Below are positions 46,501-57,345 of a stretch of 64,000 nt of DNA, in pieces; positions within the stretch are counted from its first letter, which is position 1; every line of letters begins with the position of its first letter. Made by a program: the position numbers and the translations under genes. The notes beneath the pieces were generated by a model, which worked only from the letters and a program-made list of their open reading frames with translations, ran no database searches and had not been told where the DNA came from. This DNA comes from Klebsormidium nitens (Eukaryota; Streptophyta; Klebsormidiophyceae; Klebsormidiales; Klebsormidiaceae). The DNA lies in assembly GCA_000708835.1 (NCBI GenBank), contig DF237123.1:1-64000 (forward strand), given 5' to 3'.

Positions 46501-48612
46501 AGAAGACGACGAAGATACCTGGGGAGGGGGAGCCACAGGATCGGGGATTGGGAGCAGAGCGGAACGGAATGCGGAGTGGGGTGGCGGAACGGAAGCTGGG
46601 AACGGTACGGAACGGGCGGACGGGACGGAATCGGCGCACGGAATGGCGGCGGCGGAGAACGGAACGGATTGGGAGAGAAGGCCCAATTGGGGCGAGGATC
46701 TGGATGCGAACGGACTTGACGCGGACGGATTGGGACAGGGCGGCACGAGAGAGGGCGGACCTGGAGCGGACGGAAGCGGAGCGAGCGGAACCGGGGCAGC
46801 GGAACAGGAGGCCGTTGTGCGGTTGCTGCGGGAGAGGCTGCCGCACTATAAGCCGCTGGATATGCTGATGCGAGAGGGCGGGTTTGACAATGAACCAATC
46901 TTCATTGATTACAGGTGAGTGATTACCGGATTGACGAATCATCCGGCTGTGCTTCTGTTCGAAGCACTCGGCAAATGCAGACACCTTGCTTTCTGACCGA
47001 CTCTTTCTAAAAGCAAAGCTCGATCACTTTTGTGGGAAGCGCTCTTCTTCGGCAAAGCACGTCCGCCCTTCATCACAAGTAGGTTTTCTGCACTCTCCTG
47101 GGTGTGTTTCTCCGGATCTCTATATGCACTTCATTCCGTCCGTTTTCAGAAACCAATTCGCCGACATACCTGCGGGAGGCGGCGGCACCTCCCGTAGCTA
47201 CGGCGGCAAGAAGTCCAGCAGCGGACGCCGCCCTGCGAAGCCTGCGGGGCCCGTTCACACCGGCGGTTCACAGGAGAAGGGCCACTGGACAACCATCGGC
47301 GGCAAGAAGGTGGGAATACCCTCACTCCCGCAGACACTGTCATCAATCGAGGCCCTCGGTTTGCTGGATCCCTCTGACAAAGAGCGTCGGAAACGAGACA
47401 GTCTGCTTGAAAGAGTGGGGGACTGGTCATATCACCGGAGGCGCTTCCAGTTACATTCAGGCGCTGTTGGGAGTAAACGTTAGGGGTGCTAGGTTTATGA
47501 CATTGACTATGGTGCTCTAAGGCCAACTTGATAATGTGATTGCCGCATGTGGGGATAAGCGACAGTTCATGCAAGAGGGTTTCAGTAGCGCGCCACGTGA
47601 CTCAGTGGATATGTCGGTTGCGCCTCTTCTGCTGTCCGGTAGTTGTCGAGAGAGTGCAAACACTTCCTCCTGAACTAGCGGACATATGATTTCAGTGGTC
47701 CTTGTCTGTCTAAGGTCGATCGTTTTGATCAACGTCCTGCCTTCCGGAGCGCTTACGCAGCGAAGCTGCATTTGGAAGCGTGCAATGCTCTCGAAATCCG
47801 GAACGTGTTTCTGAAGTTCGATTGAGGGCCAGAACACTGTTATCGGCGACCACCAGAGTATGTATCCGGTGTTTTGGTCGCCATTATGAAAGCCGCTCAT
47901 AACGCCGTTTTCTGTGTCGCCAGGTGTACGTCAACAAGACGGGAAAGACGCTCGAAGGTCGCGCCGCGTACCGGAGCCATCTGAAGGTGAGATTTTCTGG
48001 TTGAATCTCTTGTAAGAATCCGCTAAAAATCTGCGATGGTTCTTTGTTGGGATGTATTGGAACACTGGTATCGCGGTACTAGCCGCGAGTGAAATGTAGA
48101 AGAAATCGTGACCGCTTATTGAGAGCTGGCCAAAGGTTCGGCGTAAATTGACTCTGTCGTGCCTGACATTGGGTTTAGTGTCGGCTCTCTGTTCGAGAGG
48201 CCGGCTGATTCGCACGCTGTTGTTGTGACTAGATAGGCCTCACATGACTTGACTTTGTGTCATTGTTTTCTCACTCCCGCTTCGCTTAACCCTTGTGCAT
48301 ACATTGGGTGAACTCTGTTATTTAAAAGCCCGTCGAGTGCGCACTTCATCGAGATTCCGTCACTGACATCTGAGATCTGGCTTTTCATGGCTCGCATGAG
48401 AGTCTTATGGACTTCAATCCGCCTTAGTCTGCATCAGAGACCGTCCTCTCCGGTTGCTGCTGCTACCAAAAGGCTTTTTGAACGCTTGTCTTTTCGTCAC
48501 CTCCTTGAAGCGTGCATAGTAAATTGGTCTGTTGCTCCTGCAGGATAGCGGTGCCCAACCCAAAAAGAAGAGGAAAAAGGCTCGACGAAAAGGAGCTAGC
48601 AAGAAGCGGTAA
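43561..48612 (+). CDS. Large low-complexity nuclear-type protein, five exons, unknown function
   Basis: Exons 43561-44992, 45459-46914, 47150-47309, 47924-47986 and 48544-48612; phases 1, 2, 0, 0 fit and give 1059 residues. Most of the protein is Gly/Ser/Arg/Glu-rich and likely disordered. An acidic patch FVPDSEDDEIEDVSS ends exon 1. Exon 2 carries Phe-Gly blocks with repeated SERTYP-x-FG units and long NG/TE-rich runs. The only conserved-looking part is the C-terminus: EPIFIDYRNQF, then GHWTTIGGKK, VYVNKTGKTLEGRAAYRSHL and a basic tail PKKKRKKARRKG that looks like a nuclear localisation signal. I do not recognise the family. The clean splicing of four introns into one frame supports a real gene. 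Confidence 0.75.
46129..46310 (+). repeat. In-gene Phe-Gly repeat block
   Basis: Four related units encode FAGFGTTSERTYPAFG, FGTGSERTYPPFG, a diverged one and FERSYPPFG. DNA units such as TTCGGAACC plus GGACCTACCCG recur every 50-75 bases. FG-like motifs suggest a disordered interaction segment. Confidence 0.65.
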
Positions 48613-50089
48613 CAGGTTGAAGTTCTTATCCTCGTAACCTGTTCTGCTGGCCCGTCCACTGCGTAAACATACTGAAGGTCGATCTGAAAGAAACGGCCAG
48701 CGAGCACCGAGCGGTAACGAGTTGAAGTTATGCTTAGTTGCGTTGCTGAAAGATGCTGTAGTTACTGCAATCGCTGGCCCCTTGTCAGTGTAACCATCTG
48801 ATTCATGTATTGAGGTCTGCCTCGCACAGGGCTGCCAGGCGAATCTTTCCGTTATTGGCACTTCCTTTATGAATGGTAGCAACTTAATTGCCACTCAGGA
48901 TATGTGCAACAGAGCCTTCAGAGCAGGTTCTTCTTGCGCTGTGATCGAGTGTAGTGTGAACAATCCGGCCCGAGTGCGTGCGGTGCCGTTATTTGCGTGC
49001 TTGTGAAACACACGATTATTCAAGGGTGCTCAGCGATAGTTGATGCTTGTGCGGGATATATCTGTACACATTCAGTATACCAAGCGATGTCGCGCTACAT
49101 GCATGCAATTGCACAAGCTCCCATGCCTACATTTCCAGCTAGGCACACACATGTGCAGTGCGCAGGCGCACATGACATACCAAATGAGTCAGCAGAGGTA
49201 TCCAGTCATTCACTTCTCATCGCATGTGTAAGGAGCTCCTTAAAAATGCATCAAATGGGCAGAGCGCGCGCAACGTACGAAGGCCAAAATCGTGTATGGG
49301 GCGGTGCGAGGCCTAGCTTGTTTCATCTTGGAACCTCGTCAGACTCAAACGCGGATGTCGCTCCTTGCAGCCAGCTTTTACACTTGTGCATATAGATGCC
49401 GACGCCGCTCCTTATTTGGTCCTAAAGTCTTAATCTCGTATGCTGTACGCCTTGACGTTGTCATGCACGTCGCGCATCGAAGTTCTGCAACCGGATGCAA
49501 AGAAACATTGTATGTACGGTGCTCAATCAAGCAGGTGGCTCCGTCAACTGCACTAGTGGCCCTGACGCGGCGTGTAGATTATGGTCATGCTTACAGATTT
49601 CGTGCCTTCTTGAAATTCCGTATGTACGTCTGTGCACCTGTCCATACCGACTGACTGGATGACCGAAATGCATAAGAGCCCGCCAATCATCTCTTCGTAT
49701 TGCTCAGGTCTATGTACAAAAGTAGGGAAGAAAATGGTAAGAAAATGGCAGAAGACAGAAGGCAGAAGGCATGCTCCGTATCGAAGCTTGCACCGCACTG
49801 CTCAAAGTTAGGCTTCAGGATGAGAGCGATGCTCTGGGAGAACACTAGACTGAGCGGCACGGCTCGGGAGAATGTTGTCCGCCAATAGAACAGACGAATA
49901 GTCGGGGCCCTCGCAGCAGAGATGCCATCCTCCTTTCTGCAAAATATGCCTGGTACGCTTCACCATCCATAAAAGGTTTCTACATCGAGGCTAAGAGCAT
50001 CCTACATTTCTTTTACGGAAGACCGTGAGACCAACTCATAAGTAAGAGAATTCAAACCAGGAGCGGCTGTTAAGCTCACCTGGAACCTC
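48613..50089. other. Convergent intergenic spacer
   Basis: About 1.5 kb between two 3' gene ends. It contains a second copy of the last-exon tail: GCGGTAACAGGTTGAAGTT over the stop near 48607-48625 is echoed as GCGGTAACGAGTTGAAGTT near 48711-48729. Nothing else recognised. Confidence 0.55.
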
Positions 50090-51782
50090 CTACTCTTCCA
50101 CCTCTGCGCCGAGAAGCTCGCAGAACGTGTTGCACGCGTTCTTGTGCGTTGGCCAATGCAGCTTCTGGTGCTCCTTGCTGGGATGGCAAGGCATGCGAAG
50201 CGGAATTAGTCAAGTCGCCGTTTCTGCAGAGCTCTCCTCTCGCGAAATATCTTACTTGTTTGCATCTTGTTCCAGATCCTCGGGTGGCAGTGCCATATGA
50301 ATTGAACGGTTGAAAAAATCGAAACAATCCAACCCACCAGAACAAAAGAGAGTCGAGCCAAAAACTGCGGTTTTCGATACCCCTTACTAATGGTCAAGGG
50401 CGGGGCAGCTGACATACAAACGGCGCGTGATGTACTCTTGGGCAGCCAAATGCAAACCTTCCTATCCGAAGTTCAATATTTTACATGACGAGAATGATCT
50501 GATCAATCTACAGTAATACGTATCCTCTTCCCAACATTTCCCTAGAAAATCTATCTGAAACTGCATTGAAGAGTCCGTCCTCTCACCAGCAATAGTAAGC
50601 AGACTTGCAGGCCCCGCACTTCTTCAGATCCTTGTAAGGGAATTGCAGCATGAGGTCGGGGTTGCACTGAGACCAGGAGCAGAGCGTTTGAAACCCCATG
50701 GCGCATTTCGCTAGGGCCCGTAAGTTTTGGAGATACTGGGAAATGTGTGGAGGCCACTCTGCGCGCGGGTTTGACAGCAGCTGCTTCAGAATGCTCCACA
50801 AACCTGGACATGGAGTCGCGAGCTGAAACTTCCCCGAGACTGGCGAAAGCACTCTAGCGCCTCCCCTTTTCTGCAACATTGATCGCGTGACTCTGTCGTC
50901 TAACAAGACGAGAAGCGCGTGCGTGCATCCTACTCTGGCAGTCACGTTCACATCCACGCTCGCAGCTTTCGAAAGCACCTTGACGATAAGCTCGCAAAAC
51001 TCTAGCTTCTCAATCATCCAGATGCGGCTATCTTTGCACGATTCGGCCGTTGCCATCACTCCCAGTAAAGTGCCAACGGCGTTTGCCGGGTTGTCCTCTC
51101 CAAGCACAGGCTCAAGCGGACTCATGCGCGTTGCTTCAAGTGAAAGCATTCGCTGGATGCTTGTGAGGACTTGCATATCGCTTCGAAGCAAAGCACGGAA
51201 CTTCTTTGATGCCCTGCTGAGGCCACAGAGTGCCCTAAGCGCCAGGCAATTGAGAGGCCTAGCTGCAGCAGGATTGTCTGCGAAGAGCGTTGTGCAGTGA
51301 AGGCAGGCGACCAAGCGTGCAAAGATCCTTTCTTCTGATCCCAGCCTGAGAATGATCTGAGCCATCCTTCGGGAATCAACCATCAGCGCTATCACTACGA
51401 CGGACCAGAGCTCTAGGCCAGCCAATCTGCTGAATTCATGGGGGTCTAGAAGATTCTCGAGACTGATATCTTTTCGTTTCAAGAAGTCTTCGTCCCTGCC
51501 TGAAAGCATCTGCTTGAGGAGCTTGATTAAGACCGCTCCATTCTCCTGAAGAGCCGCCTCCTGCATCTCACGAGTCATCTGCACTATAGCTCTAGAGTTG
51601 ATTCCAGCGAGGCCGGTGGTTGCCAGGTCGCACATGAAAACCTCTTTGAATACTGTAAAGCCTTCCATGACAGCTATGGGATCGTCCTTCTTCAAGCGCT
51701 GAGCAATTTCTTTCGCCAACGACTGCATGTCTTCCACGCTGGCCTTCTTAAAGAACTCTTCCGTCATGGCTGGCCCCGCCAT
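50090..51782 (-). CDS. Helical-repeat protein with C-terminal MYND zinc finger, two exons
   Basis: Exons (minus) 51782-50587 and 50177-50090, phase 2, give 427 residues. The body (about 1-375) is all-helical in appearance with armadillo/HEAT-like leucine spacing (LGLELWSVVVIALMVDSRRM, LNCLALRALCGLSRASKKF). The end is a MYND finger built across the splice: C-x2-C (NPDLMLQF...KKCGACKSAYYC) joined to CKEHQKLHWPTHKNAC, the usual C/H ligand order. MYND domains bind proline-rich partners, often in chromatin or quality-control proteins. The frame reaches upstream of 51782 but the first ATG is there. No SET domain is present, so it is not a SMYD methyltransferase. The function is unknown beyond a likely protein-protein role. 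Confidence 0.82.
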
Positions 51783-52581
51783 CCTGTTCGGCAAGAAGCC
51801 TGCCGATTCCTTATCTTGGCCTTGGTCTCTTTTCAGATTGAGCCTTTGACCAAGCGCATGGCATCCTGATCTCTCAGAAACTCCTTCTGAGCTGTTCTCT
51901 TGCCTGTCCCTTGCGCGCCTCGAAAATTAAACATCGTGCTCTGATTCTTAAGCTACTTCAGGGCGCAGCGTTCCTTCTCTTCCTTCCCAATCATGCTCTT
52001 CTGTTATCTCTTCTGTGACCTTGGCTTGGAAGGAAGTGGATGATCTCCGACCTTAGCGGTCATTCTTAACCAGGAGACCGGATGGCGCGAAGTTCTTATC
52101 GTCCTTGATTGTGTAGTCTTACAGACTGCTACCGGGCAACTCACAAACTGTGACATGCATGGAACAACCGGGTAGTCATCACACATCATCTTCAATCACC
52201 TTCGACGGTCGATAGAGCATTCGAGCTCATCGTACGGTCCACTTCGACGTTTTCCCCTTGCTTAGGTAAATCAACCCTTGACTGCTGCGCAACCTACAGG
52301 ATCCAAGTAGACATCTTCCAGAGTGTTCTGCCTGTTTCAGCCTTGATTAGAAGTGCGCGCTTCCGCCGCCATTCTGTCTGGAGTGGTCTGCCCAAACTCC
52401 ATCCTGGACCTTGGACGAGAACAGCGCGCTATCTGATTCAAAGGGTGGAGCTTTCAGTAGGTCCCTTCTGAGCTTTGCGCATGAGTCGCCCTTGTGCTGT
52501 AAGGCTAACCTCTGCTCTGGTCTAAAAGGTCTCTACCGCTGTCTTCGACGCCACGATAGCACGAAGCATACATGCTTTTCC
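51783..52581. other. Divergent intergenic region
   Basis: About 0.8 kb between the MYND gene start and the F-box-like gene start, expected to contain both promoters. The part at 52202-52283 is duplicated upstream of the downstream paralogue near 54740-54826. Confidence 0.55.
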
Positions 52582-54826
52582 ATGATGGAGGTAGTCAGCT
52601 TGGAATCAAGTTTGGCCCTTGCGCCTCCAGAAGTCTTAGATATTGCAGAGAAGGTGCGCAAAGCCTGCCCGAAGAGCTTTCAGGCGCTCGAAAATACAAG
52701 CAGAGCTTTCCGGGGCTCTGCAAGAAGGTGCACCAAGTCTCTGGTTGTGAAACCCTCAAGCGAGGCTGGAAGGCAGACAGCGCTAGAACTAGAGGAAGAA
52801 AGCAGGAACACCTTTGCGCATCCCTGTGCGCAACTCTTGGAGGAAATCAGGAAGCGACCGGGCCTCGTTAAGCTGGTCATGATGGAGCCAAGTAACTTTG
52901 AGTGGCGCCCAAGGCCTTCGATCTTGGCAGCCCTGAGCATCACTCCTTGGATGAAGTGCAAGGTCATCGGAGACAAGAAGACCCTCCACGAGCCGAATGA
53001 CATTACGGGAGAGTACGCACTAGCTCCCTGGAAGGGATCCTATGGCGAGCGTGCGCTGAGCAACTCAAAAGCAACCCTCAGAAAGCTGAGTTTGACCAGC
53101 TTTGATTTTGATGTCACTGAGTCGAAGCTTTCAGAAACGATCCAAGGGTTCCCATTCCTTACTTCTTTGAAACTTGGAGGCTACGGACTGATAGGCAGCT
53201 CATTGGCGCACGAAAATCTGGTGAAGCTGGAAGTTTCTGATCTTTCGACCGGCCCGTCCGCTGTGGAACTGGTTCAGCTAATCTCCAGCACATCCGCTGT
53301 TCCTCCAAATTTAGTCTGGAGGCTGCCTAAACTGCGAAGCCTGAGGGCGCCAGCTTGTTGCTCTATGAGCGAAGCAAGCTACGAAATCCTACTGCTGAGT
53401 TCACTCTCCGCCTGCCGTTCCTTACCTTTGAATCTTCAGAATCTTGAGCTCATTTTGCAGTTATCTGTGCGAATCAGGGGTTGGCTTGGGCCCTCCGTTG
53501 ATCGGTTCTTTGTTCACATGCTGGAGATCTCTGATTGCCCTCTGCTTCGGTCCATCTGCGTGCGCATGGGCGAGTCAGAGAGAGCCTCAGAGATGAGCGC
53601 GGAACGGGTCCAACTTCTGTTTGCTGCGGAAGTCGCGCGGATGTTCACTGTGTCTCCTCAACTCGAGGAGGTAAGGTTTGAACGGAGCAACGGCGAAGAG
53701 ATGGTAAAATGGGAGCGGACACCCCGGGTCCTGGGAGCCGGAGTGTAGAAGCCAACGGAGCTTGGGATTGTAGAAAGGCTGTAAGATGATAGGATACAGC
53801 AGGACGGAAGCCTGACGTTTCAAGTCATGGTTTAGTTTTAGTACGTCGGACCAAAAGCACTTCAAACTTTTTCTGGAGAGCTTGGTGTGAAGTTTAGTTG
53901 CTGCACATTGTCGAACCGAGACGTACCAAGATGGATCTATGAAGGCAGAGTGGACGTAAACAAAGATACCTGTTAGGTATTGATACCGTGCATCTTGTAC
54001 AAACCGAGAAACATTCAAGTTCTATACAGATAAAGTTTAGAAGGGGTAATATTCTCCAACTGCTTCGCTTTCAGTATACTGTCCATGAACATGTAAGTTG
54101 ATCAGGCTGGCGTCACGCTTATACGTAGTCGGCTTCTTCAATCTGATAAGTACCGGGTACGGACAGGCTGATGGTGGCCAAAGAATCAAGTTTCATGGTT
54201 TCGAATCAGCATATGAATGCGGACGTTAAGAGCTTGCAGCAATTATGAGGCTTCCTATAAGATCTTTATGTACAAGTAAGTTGCATTCTTCGCAGATTTG
54301 AGGTTTTGGACGTTCGCAGTAACGCACTACATGGCATTCCATCAGAACTTTCTTTTTACTCGCGGCCTCGTCCACAGCATGTTTTCCACCGAATCTGGCT
54401 GAAACCAATAGATCTCGTATTCAACATTTGGGATTCTGGACTATCGTAAGAACACATTACCTCGACTGCAGCTTGCAAGCATGCAACGCAGAAGCTAGGA
54501 CTAGGTTCTGAGCGGACCTTGCTACGAATCCAAAATGCCAAAATTTGGATTCTCAGTCAACCTGCGCATGCACTTCCATTCATGGATCACGTTGTTGCTC
54601 CAAAGCTGATCTGCCAAGTTTGTTTTGACCTTTGGTTTTGCGGTTCGATCGAGTTAGCAAACATCTGACTCGAAACCTCACAAAATGCATGCATAAGTCA
54701 GTCCGGGTCATTGAACCGGTCGCATCAATCGTCGACTTCGACGGCTCCGATAACAGCCTCGAGTCCATCGTACGCTCTACCTCGACGCTACCCGATAACC
54801 CCCTCGCTTACCAATCCCTTGACGTT
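52202..54826 (+). repeat. Duplicated upstream segment of the F-box paralogue pair
   Basis: A block of about 80 bases at 52202-52283 (TCGACGGTCGATAGAGC..., CATCGTACGGTCCACTTCGACG) matches 54747-54826 (CGACGGCTCCGATAACAGCC..., CATCGTACGCTCTACCTCGACG). The duplication therefore included promoter or 5' UTR as well as coding sequence. Start and end mark the outer limits of the two copies. Confidence 0.65.
52582..53748 (+). CDS. F-box/LRR-like protein
   Basis: Single-exon, 388 residues, starting at the first of two adjacent ATGs (52582). Frame extends further 5' but has no ATG there. Residues about 10-55 look like a divergent F-box: LAPPEVLDIAEKVRKACPKS, then FQALENTSRAFRGSARR. The rest has leucine-rich stretches such as LRKLSLTSFDFDVTESKLSE, FLTSLKLGGYGL, LVKLEVSDL and LPLNLQNLELI, consistent with an LRR-type substrate-binding part. 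F-box/LRR proteins select targets for SCF ubiquitin ligases (family knowledge). A shortened tandem paralogue lies 1.4 kb downstream on the same strand. The family call is moderate because the motifs are weak. Confidence 0.7.
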   Translation: MMEVVSLESSLALAPPEVLDIAEKVRKACPKSFQALENTSRAFRGSARRCTKSLVVKPSSEAGRQTALELEEESRNTFAHPCAQLLEEIRKRPGLVKLVMMEPSNFEWRPRPSILAALSITPWMKCKVIGDKKTLHEPNDITGEYALAPWKGSYGERALSNSKATLRKLSLTSFDFDVTESKLSETIQGFPFLTSLKLGGYGLIGSSLAHENLVKLEVSDLSTGPSAVELVQLISSTSAVPPNLVWRLPKLRSLRAPACCSMSEASYEILLLSSLSACRSLPLNLQNLELILQLSVRIRGWLGPSVDRFFVHMLEISDCPLLRSICVRMGESERASEMSAERVQLLFAAEVARMFTVSPQLEEVRFERSNGEEMVKWERTPRVLGAGV

Positions 54827-55197
54827 GCAGATTCATCCTACTTGCTGTGCAATTGTGTCTCGTGCGTCATACTTGACATTCCACTACCCATCATCATTGA
54901 TTTGAGATTTTGCCTCGTCACCGCAATGCCAGACTGCAGTAGTCCTTTAAGCTGGAACCTTATTCATTGAAATCTTTCGCTCCCACCTCCATGCTGGCTG
55001 AAGGCGGAATGCTTGCCCACGCAGCTACAGGGCGCTAGCTAAAACAGCTTGCGCATCTTGAGGTACTTCGTGCGCCTTTCGCATGAGCGCCCGTGTGCGC
55101 CAATTGTCCGCTCAACACTACTTTCGAACCTTTTTTCTTGGAGCTTCAAGCGCTTGTATCCACGAAGCATAACTTTCTTTTCCTTTCCTTTTTGAAT
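53749..55197. other. Spacer between the F-box paralogues
   Basis: About 1.4 kb. Its right part (from about 54740) is the duplicated upstream region. The rest shows no gene; ORFs are short and without domains. Confidence 0.55.
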
Positions 55198-55854
55198 ATG
55201 GAGACAGTCTGCTCCGAACCAGAAATGGCCCTTCCTCCACCGGAGATCCTAGACATCATCACAGAGAAGGTGCGAAAAGACTGCCCGAAGAGCTTTCAGG
55301 CGCTCGAAAGTACCAGCAGAGCGTTCCGGGACTCGGCAAGAAGACTCACTAAGTCTCTGGTTGTGACTCCTTCCAACGAAAGGGAAACAAATACAGAGCC
55401 AGAACCAAAGGAAGGGTGCAGCACGTCCGGGCGTCCTTGTTGGCGACTCCTGGAGGAGTTCAAGAAGCGTCCGGGCCTCTCTAAGCTGGTTGTGATAGAG
55501 CCAAATACCTCGGAGTGGCGGCGCGGGTCTTCGACTTTGAGAGCTCTGTGCAGCATTTCGTGGGTGAAGTGCAAGGGTATTGGCTTCGAGACGCCTCTAG
55601 AAGAGCCGGATGTCCTTATGAGAGACTATTCAAAATCTATGTGGGCGGGATCGTCTCCGTGGGTGGGATCGTACTGCGAGCGCGCGCTGATCAATTCCCA
55701 ATTCAGCCTTCGAAAGCTGACTCTGACCAGCTACGATTTCGATATCTGTGATGAGGAGCAGTTTTTAGAAACGATCCCACGGTATCTTCGCTACGAGTGG
55801 AACGGCAAAGTGCACTCTGTAAGGTGGGGCGAGGAGAGACGTCCTGCCAAATGA
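55198..55854 (+). CDS. Shortened F-box-like paralogue with internal deletion
   Basis: A 218-residue paralogue of the gene at 52582. Residues 1-195 align along the whole N-terminal half: ALPPPEILDIITEKVRKDC, SFQALESTSRAFRDSARRLT, LRKLTLTSYDFDICDEEQF, LETIPR. The sequence then jumps to RYEWNGKVHSVRWGEERRPA, which matches the very end of the longer protein (VRFERSNGEEMVKWERTPR). The middle of about 160 residues, containing most leucine-rich segments, is missing, but the frame is kept. It may act as a dominant-negative F-box without a substrate part, or be a decaying copy. The start ATG 55198 is equivalent to the longer gene's start. Confidence 0.62.
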   Translation: METVCSEPEMALPPPEILDIITEKVRKDCPKSFQALESTSRAFRDSARRLTKSLVVTPSNERETNTEPEPKEGCSTSGRPCWRLLEEFKKRPGLSKLVVIEPNTSEWRRGSSTLRALCSISWVKCKGIGFETPLEEPDVLMRDYSKSMWAGSSPWVGSYCERALINSQFSLRKLTLTSYDFDICDEEQFLETIPRYLRYEWNGKVHSVRWGEERRPAK

Positions 55855-57345
55855 AGTGTAAGTGTCAGGAAGACTTTGGGTTCGCAACAATGCAAAAGCC
55901 TTGGGAACTTCGATGTTGCGCAGGAGGGATGACTTCTCAAGTCACGCTAGCACTAGCTCAGTACATGCAAAAGTTCAACAGTTTCTCTACTTAGAACGAT
56001 TTGGTGTAAAAATGAATGCTCTAAGGAGTAAATGTGAGACATACCAATCTGTCAAGCCAGAGCGAAGGAAGCAGATATGACTTTCACGGGTCCTGGTGTG
56101 CATCTTGTGGAAGCCGAGAAAGACTGGGCGTTCCAACCTCTTTGCACTTAGTTCTCAGGTGTAATGATCCGGCCAACAGTTTCGCGCTATCTAGGAATAC
56201 AATCACGGCTTGTATGTCACGTGATCGACAGATGTGTGTAGATACTTGAGTACAAGACCCGGACATGGTGCTTGAGACTAATTTCCAAAGCTCGTCAGAG
56301 AAAATGAGTGCTATAGCTCAAGATGACGCTTTCCGTGAGTCGGGTCTTGGTACAACCGACACGAATGTGTCACAATGTGTTTGCAAATATGCAGGACAAT
56401 TGGAAGACGATTTGCGTCTTTTTATGCAAATCATTTGTCACCTATAATCATGCGAGCTTGCATCATGCATCACCAGCACCATGCATCGATCATGGCCGGG
56501 CATTACCTGCACTTTCGAGTTTGTACATATATTTTTGAGTCAATTGTACTATAATAATGTCAAGAAGGCAACGGGTCCTGCACACTCTCATACGTGGCCG
56601 CGCGAGATGCTCTCTGATCAATATCGTCATTTCAACATTCATTCATACTTCAATCAGAAGGCCGTAGCTTTCGCCATGGACCTAACGGGGGCCGGTACAG
56701 ACATGTCACGAGTTCGATCCCTGAATTCGAGAAGCTACTCTACCACTATACTACCAACGTAGGGTAGTCATGCATCTGCGCCATTCCGATGTACGTGAGC
56801 AGAACGGTCGATCTCTGCGCGTGCAATTTCATACGTCCGTCGGGATGCTTCTGAAGACGCCGCAACACGGCTGTCGCCCGGCCGCGCCGCGTGGCCGGGC
56901 CAGCTTTATGACTTGGAGTACAATACTGTGTTGTTGACTGATCGCTCGTCTGGCATGCTTGCTTGTTCCGCCATGCGGTCATGTTGCTAAGTACATTCAC
57001 ACAGGATGGGTCAACGTATCAAGATTTGTCTGTGCATCTGCTTAAGTCATTGTCCCAATCGTAAGTTGTAATGAACGTGTTAGAGCGCAGTGCATCGTTT
57101 GTCACTCACCAGAGCTCCCCGCCCGCACCCATATGCATGTATGTCCCATCGTATCCAACAGAGAGCAAGGCTGACTTGAGGTAACCGTGCTTGATCACAT
57201 TCTTCGCAGCACATCTTGCTGACCTTGACCTGGCCGGTTATACACAAGAGGCCAAAATCCCTGCGTTGGTTCTCTCTGAACAGGTGTCCTACTATCTTAC
57301 AATGAACAAACTCTGAAACAATCCGTGGAACTTACGGAGTATAAG
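55855..57345. other. Convergent intergenic spacer
   Basis: About 1.5 kb between the plus-strand F-box paralogue and the minus-strand WASHC4 stop. No gene, tRNA or clear repeat seen. Confidence 0.55.
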
